Of a stretch of DNA of 36,200 bases, positions 30,689 to 36,200 are shown piece by piece (the stretch's first letter is position 1; every line of letters begins with the position of its first letter). Source of the DNA: Paenimyroides viscosum (GTDB lineage: Bacteria > Bacteroidota > Bacteroidia > Flavobacteriales > Flavobacteriaceae); contig NZ_RQTJ01000022.1 in the NCBI RefSeq assembly GCF_003858535.1, forward strand, positions 7,075 to 43,274, read 5' to 3'. Position numbers and translations under genes: made by a program. The notes under the pieces were generated by a model. The model saw only the letters and a program-made list of their open reading frames with translations. It ran no database searches and had not been told where the DNA came from.

Positions 30689-33574
30689 ATGAAAAAAATC
30701 TGGTTAGCGTTTCTATATATTCCCTTAACACTATTTGCACAACCCAAACAAAAATTTCAGCCCGCACAAAAATGGGTCGATAGCGTTTACAATCAAATGT
30801 CGTTCAATGAAAAAGTAGGGCAGCTTTTTATGGTTGCAGCCTATTCTAATCGTGATAATAAACACGTACAAGAACTTTTAGATTTGGTAAAATCTAAAAA
30901 TATAGGTGGCGTTATTTTCTTTCAAGGCGGTCCCGGGCGTCAAGCACACATTACAAATAAGTTACAGCAAGCATCAAAATTGCCATTATTTGTTGGTATT
31001 GATGCCGAATGGGGATTGGGTATGAGGCTAGATTCTACCTATGTTTACCCATGGAATATGACGTTAGGTGCCATACAAAATAACAAGCTTATTGAACAAA
31101 TGGGCACGCAAATGTCACAACAATCTAACCGCATGGGTATTCATTTTATGTTTGCTCCGGTGGTAGATGTCAACACAAATCCACTGAATCCAATTATCGG
31201 AAACAGATCTTTTGGTGAATCTAAAGAAAATGTTGCCGATAAAGCAGTTGCATTAATGCGTGGAATGCAACAAAACCAGGTTTTCGCAACAGCCAAACAT
31301 TTTCCTGGTCATGGTGATACCGCAACCGATTCGCATTATACATTACCAAATATTAGTTTTGATAAAAAAAGGTTGGATAATATCGAATTGTATCCGTACA
31401 AAAAGCTGATAAAAGAAGGTTTGGCATCTGTAATGGTAGCGCATTTATCGGTTCCTGCGTTAGAACCTAAAAAGGAACTTCCAACTTCATTATCATACAA
31501 TACCATAACAAATCTTTTAAAAAACGACTTAAATTTTAAAGGATTGATTTTTACAGATGCCTTGAATATGAAAGGCGTTGCGAATTTTAAATCGCCTGGT
31601 GAAGTTGATCTGGCAGCATTTTTAGCAGGAAACGATGTGTTATTATTTGCAGAAAATGTTCCATTGGCAATTGAAAAGTTTAACGAATCGTTTGCGAAGG
31701 GCGAGTTTAGTGAAGATCGTTTGGCACATTCGGTTAAAAAGATTTTGCTTTACAAATACAAAGCAGGCTTAAACAACTACAAACCAATTGAAACTAAAAA
31801 CTTATATCAAGACTTGAACAAAGCAGAATACACCGATTTAAGTTATAAATTGTACGAAGACATTATTACCGTTGTAAAAAACAACAAAAACACCTTGCCT
31901 TTTAACAGTACCAAGCAGCAAAATATTGCGTACGTAAAATTGGGCGACGATGTAAATGATACTTTTATTGAAGCATTACAAGCAAACCAACCTATTACTG
32001 TTTTTAATCATTATCAGATCGAAGATCATTTGGAAGATTTAAAGGCATTCGATTTGGTGATTGCAGGTTATCACAAAGCAGATGGAGTTTGGAAAAAACA
32101 TGATATGACTGCAAATGAAGTTACGCTTCTAGACAATATCGCAACTACCACTAAAACCATTTTTGTATCGTTTGTAAAACCGTATGCGTTAAGTTCGGTT
32201 AAAGATTTTTCGAAGTTTGAAGCGGTTGTTTTAGGTTATCAGAACAATGTAATCGCACACAGAAAAGTTACCGATGTTCTTTTTGGAATGCAGCCTGCAA
32301 CTGGAAAACTTCCGGTTTCTATCGGAAAATTCTATAAAGAAAGCGATGGCGTAAACACAAAAGCCAATAAAAATTTACGATATGGTCGTGCAAGCGAAGA
32401 GGGATTTAACGAAACAAAGTTGAAAGAAATTGATGCTTTAGTTAACACTGCAATTAAAAACAGATACACTCCAGGAGCACAAGTTTTGGTGGCACGTAAC
32501 GGTAAAATTGTCTATAATAAATCGTTTGGAAAAATGACGTATAATGACAATGCTGCTATTACCAATCAAACAATTTACGATCTGGCATCGCTTTCTAAAA
32601 TGCTGGGAACGTTGCCAATGGTTATGAAAATGTACGATGACGGAAAGCTGCGTTTCGATCAGAAATTAGGCGATTTACTGCCAGAGTTTAAAAAGACCGA
32701 CAAAGCAAACATTACCGTAAAAGAACTATTGACTCACAATTCAGGTTTGGTTGCTTGGATTCCGTTTTACAAAGAAACGTTAGATAGTAACGGAAAACCG
32801 AAAGCCGATTTGTATGAGCCAACATATTCAAAGGAATTTAATTTGCAGATAAACGATAATCTGTTCTTAAAATCAGATTACAAAAAGAACATCATTGAAA
32901 GCATAGCATCGTCAAAATTAGGTAAGAAAGAATACAAGTACAGCGACTTAAATTTCATTTTATTGTCAGAAATTGTCGAAAGATCGTACAAAAAATCTTT
33001 AAATGAACTGGTAAATAATTTTTTTTATGAGGCGATCAGCGCTAAAACCTTAACGTATCTTCCGCAGACAAAGTTTGATTTATCACAAATTGCTCCAACC
33101 GAAATTGATAATTACTATCGCTATTCAACTGTTCAAGGTTACGTGCACGATATGGGAGCTGCTATGTTTGGTGGTGTTGCAGGTCATGCCGGCTTGTTTG
33201 GTACTGCGTTGGATGTTGCTAAAATGATGCAACTTTTTTTAGACGGCGGTAAGTTTAACGGCGAAGAACTCATTTCGCAAAAAACCATAAATGATTTTAA
33301 TACTTGCTATTACTGCAAGGAAGGAAATAGAAGAGGAGCTGGTTTTGATAAACCACAATTAGGGAAAAGCGGACCAACGTGTGGTTGCGCTTCTAAACAA
33401 AGTTTCGGTCACACGGGCTTTACAGGTACCATGGCTTGGGCTGATCCGGAAAACGATTTAATTTACGTTTTTCTATCGAACAGAACATTTCCAAATGCCG
33501 ATGACAACAAACTTTCAAAAGCAAATACACGAGAAGATATACAGCAAGTAATTTACGATGCTTTAAATAATTAA
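30689..33574 (+). CDS. GH3 (NagZ-like) beta-N-acetylhexosaminidase fused to a beta-lactamase-fold serine hydrolase
   Basis: 961 residues. Signal peptide about 1-18 (IPLTLFAQ). GH3 N-terminal domain about 30-360 with KHFPGHGDTATDSHYTLP at about 202-219 (the NagZ catalytic His-Asp loop) and the nucleophile Asp in FTDALNMKGV near 290. A GH3 C-terminal-like domain about 375-550. Then a class C beta-lactamase/penicillin-binding-protein fold from about 570: Ser-x-x-Lys in LASLSKM near 633, YSDLNF near 750 (Tyr motif) and HTGFTGT near 907 (KTG-like). Both active sites look intact. Likely periplasmic and acting on peptidoglycan fragments, one module on the sugar and one on a peptide or ester. This fusion recurs in Bacteroidota. 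bshA follows after 16 bases. Confidence 0.92.
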   Translation: MKKIWLAFLYIPLTLFAQPKQKFQPAQKWVDSVYNQMSFNEKVGQLFMVAAYSNRDNKHVQELLDLVKSKNIGGVIFFQGGPGRQAHITNKLQQASKLPLFVGIDAEWGLGMRLDSTYVYPWNMTLGAIQNNKLIEQMGTQMSQQSNRMGIHFMFAPVVDVNTNPLNPIIGNRSFGESKENVADKAVALMRGMQQNQVFATAKHFPGHGDTATDSHYTLPNISFDKKRLDNIELYPYKKLIKEGLASVMVAHLSVPALEPKKELPTSLSYNTITNLLKNDLNFKGLIFTDALNMKGVANFKSPGEVDLAAFLAGNDVLLFAENVPLAIEKFNESFAKGEFSEDRLAHSVKKILLYKYKAGLNNYKPIETKNLYQDLNKAEYTDLSYKLYEDIITVVKNNKNTLPFNSTKQQNIAYVKLGDDVNDTFIEALQANQPITVFNHYQIEDHLEDLKAFDLVIAGYHKADGVWKKHDMTANEVTLLDNIATTTKTIFVSFVKPYALSSVKDFSKFEAVVLGYQNNVIAHRKVTDVLFGMQPATGKLPVSIGKFYKESDGVNTKANKNLRYGRASEEGFNETKLKEIDALVNTAIKNRYTPGAQVLVARNGKIVYNKSFGKMTYNDNAAITNQTIYDLASLSKMLGTLPMVMKMYDDGKLRFDQKLGDLLPEFKKTDKANITVKELLTHNSGLVAWIPFYKETLDSNGKPKADLYEPTYSKEFNLQINDNLFLKSDYKKNIIESIASSKLGKKEYKYSDLNFILLSEIVERSYKKSLNELVNNFFYEAISAKTLTYLPQTKFDLSQIAPTEIDNYYRYSTVQGYVHDMGAAMFGGVAGHAGLFGTALDVAKMMQLFLDGGKFNGEELISQKTINDFNTCYYCKEGNRRGAGFDKPQLGKSGPTCGCASKQSFGHTGFTGTMAWADPENDLIYVFLSNRTFPNADDNKLSKANTREDIQQVIYDALNN

Positions 33575-33590
33575 TTTTGCAAATTAAAAT

Positions 33591-34718
33591 ATGAAAATAG
33601 CCATAGTTTGCTATCCAACTTTCGGTGGAAGTGGAGTAGTAGCAACAGAATTAGGTATTGAATTAACAAAACGCAATCACGAAGTACATTTTATAACCTA
33701 TAGTCAGCCGGTTCGTTTGGCGCTTTTAAATAAAAATATTCATTACCATGAAGTGGTGGTGCCCGAATATCCTCTGTTTCATTATCAGCCTTACGAGTTG
33801 GCATTATCAAGTAAAATTGTTGATACGGTTAAAGAATACGGGATTGATCTTTTACATGTACATTATGCTATTCCGCATGCTTTTGCCGGCTATATGGCAA
33901 AGCAGATGTTGGCAGATCAAGGCATTTCGCTGCCTATGGTAACCACTTTGCATGGCACCGATATTACGTTGGTGGGAAACCATCCGTTTTACAAAACCGC
34001 AGTAAGTTTCAGCATTAACCAATCTGATTATGTTACTTCGGTTTCAGCAGATTTGAAAAAATCGACTTATGAATTGTTTGATACCACGAAAGATATACAC
34101 GTTATTCCTAATTTTATCGAAGATAAAAATGTTGCGCATGTTCAATGTAAACGAAATTTGTTTGCCGAAGATAGCGAACGCATTGTTACCCATGTAAGTA
34201 ACTTTAGAAAAGTAAAACGTATTTTAGATGTTGTGAAGGTTTTTGACGGAATTCAGAAAGAAATGCCTGCAAAACTAATGATGGTGGGCGATGGTCCGGA
34301 ACGATTGGGAGCTGAAGAATTAGTGAAAGAATTAGGTATTGAAAACAAAGTGATTTTCTTTGGAAATTCATCAGAAATTGACAGTATTCTGAAATATTCC
34401 GATTTGTTTTTACTTCCGTCTGAAACTGAAAGTTTTGGTTTGGCAGCATTAGAAGCCATGGCAAATAAAGTTCCCGTGATTTCATCGAATGCCGGTGGAT
34501 TACCAGAAGTAAATGTTCAAGGTGTTTCTGGTTATATGGACAATATCGGCGATACAGACGGAATGGTTCAACACGCGATTGAAATTTTAAAAGACGATCT
34601 TACACTGCAACAGTTTAAAGAACAAGCGTATGCGCATTCAAAAAACTTCAATGTAGATAAAATTGTTCCACTATACGAAGCTATTTACAATAAAGCATTA
34701 AAAAACACGCTTGTTTAA
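33591..34718 (+). CDS. bshA: BshA, N-acetyl-alpha-D-glucosaminyl L-malate synthase
   Basis: 375 residues, GT4-type GT-B glycosyltransferase. It opens with MKIAIVCYPTFGGSGVVATE, the diagnostic BshA start, followed by VHYAIPHAFAGYMAKQ, TTLHGTDITLVGNHP, VSNFRKVKRILDVVKVFDG and the nucleotide-sugar site SETESFGLAALEAMANKVPV. It transfers GlcNAc from UDP-GlcNAc to L-malate, the first step of bacillithiol synthesis; BshB and BshC are not in this window. Cytoplasmic. It follows the GH3 fusion by 16 bases. The stop codon lies in the loop and stem of the terminator. Confidence 0.96.
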   Translation: MKIAIVCYPTFGGSGVVATELGIELTKRNHEVHFITYSQPVRLALLNKNIHYHEVVVPEYPLFHYQPYELALSSKIVDTVKEYGIDLLHVHYAIPHAFAGYMAKQMLADQGISLPMVTTLHGTDITLVGNHPFYKTAVSFSINQSDYVTSVSADLKKSTYELFDTTKDIHVIPNFIEDKNVAHVQCKRNLFAEDSERIVTHVSNFRKVKRILDVVKVFDGIQKEMPAKLMMVGDGPERLGAEELVKELGIENKVIFFGNSSEIDSILKYSDLFLLPSETESFGLAALEAMANKVPVISSNAGGLPEVNVQGVSGYMDNIGDTDGMVQHAIEILKDDLTLQQFKEQAYAHSKNFNVDKIVPLYEAIYNKALKNTLV

Positions 34719-34730
34719 GCGTGTTTTTTT
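34701..34730. terminator. bidirectional terminator after bshA
   Basis: 12-bp stem AAAAACACGCTT/AAGCGTGTTTTT (34701-34712 and 34717-34728) with a 4-base loop. The bshA TAA (34716-34718) is inside the hairpin. The next gene converges from the right. Confidence 0.93.
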
Positions 34731-34749
34731 GTTTTATACTAATTGTTGA

Positions 34750-36072
34750 TTACTTAACAATAACCTTTTTAGTAGCTTTCCCTTGATTGGTTGAAACCTG
34801 CACATTGTAAATGCCTTTTGCAAAACCACTTACATTAATTGTTTTTTCAGAAGTTTCTTTTAGTAATTGCCCAGTTGTGTTGTAGATCAATACTTTTTCT
34901 AAAGTTAAGTTTTCTTTCAATTCAATATTTAAAATGTCGGTTGTTGGATTAGGGTAAATATTGAAGTTTTCTAAAACAAAGGTATCAGATGATAAAATGC
35001 CTGAAATATCATAAACTCGTACCTCTCCTGAAGATCCTTTACTTTGTTCATTACTAGTATTTCCAGCCGGTTTAGGACCAACTTTTCCGTTACTACTTAA
35101 AGCTAAACTGTGACCATCTCTTGAAAGTGCAATTGCCCAATAAATACTGTTACCATTTTTGTCAATTATTTCTCCTTTTTTTACCCAATTACCTTGAAGG
35201 TATTCATGAATTTCCACTCTACCATTTTTGGTATTACCATTTTCATTAGAACTCACTACAACAACATTCCCTGAACCAGATATAGCAACATTGTGAGCAT
35301 AACGCTCATTTGGTACTTGACTAGTTATTGCATTACCAATTTGTGTCCAAGTGTTATTTATGTATCTGTAAACATTTATAGAACCCATATTTTGTGGGTA
35401 AACAGCCATAGTAGTTACGGCAATTGTGTTTCCGTCGCTTGACATGTCCATTCTGTATCCTGTAGAAACATCATTAGGATTCGCGACAATTGTATTACTG
35501 TATACCCATTTATTATTTACATATTTATAAATATTTATTGTTGCACCAGGATGTGGACTCGCGGCAATAGTATCTCCATTTTCTGACAAGCAAACGCTAA
35601 AACCATCTCCGGGTGTAATATTGCCAATTACTGTCCATGTTCCTGAAATGTTTTTATAAATATTAAATGGTCCTCCCATAGGTGCAATTGCCAAGGTTGA
35701 TCCATCACCTGAAAGGGCTATATCATGTCCATCTTCTGTAATATCCTGACCTATTTGAGTCCAATTGTTATTAATATTTTTGTAAACTCTAACCATGTTT
35801 CCATGATTTGTAATTGCCACAGTAGATCCATCATTTGAAAGCAAGATTCTATAACCGTATCCTTGAATGTCTTGTCCAATTGGAGTCCAATTTCCAGAAG
35901 CTTTAGAATATACTTGAACAACATTACCACTACTAACTGCTAATACATTACCATTTTCAGACAAAGCAATTGCGTCTAAGTTGTTTGCGTTCAATGTGAT
36001 GTCTTGTCCGATTTGTGTTTGTGCATTACTTATAGTAACAAATAGAAATGCAAAAAGTAATTTTAGTTTCAT
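34750..36072 (-). CDS. secreted seven-bladed beta-propeller-like protein with T9SS sorting domain
   Basis: 440 residues. Signal peptide about 1-18 (LLFAFLFVTISNAQ). Seven repeats of about 40-50 residues follow, each with the pattern [hydrophobic]-LS-x-(D/N)G-x-(hydrophobic)-A-(hydrophobic), then INVYKYxNNxW-x-QIG-x-I; examples are IALSENGNVLAVSSG, LSNDGSTVAITNHGN, LSGDGSTLAIAPMGG and MSSDGNTIAVTTMAV. Seven copies suit a closed propeller like WD40 or FG-GAP folds. The C-terminal 75 residues are a type A T9SS sorting domain (NFNIYPNPTTDILNIEL, VLIYNTTGQLLKE, final KKVIVK). Surface or secreted, possibly binding; no enzyme residues recognised. A perfect -7 box lies upstream. Confidence 0.85.
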   Translation of the reverse strand: MKLKLLFAFLFVTISNAQTQIGQDITLNANNLDAIALSENGNVLAVSSGNVVQVYSKASGNWTPIGQDIQGYGYRILLSNDGSTVAITNHGNMVRVYKNINNNWTQIGQDITEDGHDIALSGDGSTLAIAPMGGPFNIYKNISGTWTVIGNITPGDGFSVCLSENGDTIAASPHPGATINIYKYVNNKWVYSNTIVANPNDVSTGYRMDMSSDGNTIAVTTMAVYPQNMGSINVYRYINNTWTQIGNAITSQVPNERYAHNVAISGSGNVVVVSSNENGNTKNGRVEIHEYLQGNWVKKGEIIDKNGNSIYWAIALSRDGHSLALSSNGKVGPKPAGNTSNEQSKGSSGEVRVYDISGILSSDTFVLENFNIYPNPTTDILNIELKENLTLEKVLIYNTTGQLLKETSEKTINVSGFAKGIYNVQVSTNQGKATKKVIVK

Positions 36073-36095
36073 ATATGAAAATTTTGATTATTCGA

Positions 36096-36103
36096 CAAAT
36101 ATA
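36096..36103 (-). promoter_or_regulatory. -7 promoter box for the propeller gene
   Basis: Minus-strand TATATTTG, a perfect TAnnTTTG box 23 bases before the ATG; no clear -33 TTG. Confidence 0.5.
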
Positions 36104-36138
36104 TGTAATTAATTTGGTAAAAAAGAATGGTAGATAGC

Positions 36139-36175
36139 AAAAAGAAGCTGTCTCAAAACTAGACAGCTTCTTTTT
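36139..36175. terminator. terminator at the right edge
   Basis: 15-bp stem, AAAAAGAAGCTGTCT (36139-36153) with AGACAGCTTCTTTTT (36161-36175), 7-base loop. It lies upstream of the propeller gene, so it most likely ends a minus-strand gene located beyond 36200. Confidence 0.85.
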
Positions 36176-36200
36176 TGCTTTTTAGAATATATATGTTCTT

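Noticed and set aside
1..36200. CRISPR array, tRNA, rRNA, IS element, prophage or classical defence island
   Set aside because: No regularly spaced repeats, cloverleaf, transposase, integrase or phage structural genes were seen on either strand.

Overview
The window is AT-rich chromosomal DNA from a member of the Bacteroidota, most likely family Flavobacteriaceae. The evidence is three proteins with C-terminal type IX secretion (type A) sorting tails, a TonB-dependent receptor with a carboxypeptidase-regulatory-like N-terminal domain, a Bacteroidota-type LptD, bacillithiol synthase BshA, an RNase Y/ZapA/6S RNA cluster, A-rich leaders without strong Shine-Dalgarno sites, and many promoters of the Bacteroidota form TTG-N(about 18-23)-TAnnTTTG. 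No rRNA, tRNA, CRISPR array, IS element or prophage was seen; it reads as core chromosome with a few local rearrangements.

Layout. 1-3.7 kb: rsmG (minus), a secreted endonuclease/exonuclease/phosphatase-fold protein and a class I aminotransferase, with small dispersed repeats in the gaps. 3.8-6.4 kb: a YceI-like lipoprotein (minus) and the grpE-dnaJ chaperone operon with a consensus promoter and a strong terminator. 6.5-10.5 kb: a tightly packed four-gene operon of ABC ATPase, ABC-2 permease, an NtrC-type response regulator that ends without a DNA-binding domain, and a DEAD-box-like half-protein that has lost its catalytic motifs. 10.5-12.9 kb (minus): zapB-like coiled-coil gene, zapA, a 6S RNA identified from structure and synteny, and rny. 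13.1-19.2 kb: secreted M23 peptidase, TonB-dependent receptor, a T9SS cargo protein and a lipoprotein. 19.2-21.2 kb: a small secreted repeat protein, an outer-membrane barrel and ridA. 21.2-27.2 kb: envelope genes, with lptD divergent from two tandem N-acetylmuramoyl-L-alanine amidases, followed by an MCE/MlaD protein. 27.2-29.9 kb: a two-subunit HdrD-like Fe-S electron-transfer module plus a conserved protein of unknown function. 30-36.2 kb: a MepB-like protein, a GH3/beta-lactamase-fold fusion co-directional with bshA, and a seven-bladed propeller T9SS protein.

Most notable: (1) the ABC/DBD-less sigma-54 activator/pseudo-DEAD operon; (2) the tandem amidase duplication, which carries a footprint of the first codons of lptD in front of the second copy; (3) the 6S RNA between zapA and rny; (4) dispersed non-coding repeats after genes. 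I did not find a clearly new defence or mobile system. The best candidate for undescribed biology is the 6.5-10.5 kb operon. All product names come from motif and family recognition by eye, without database searches.
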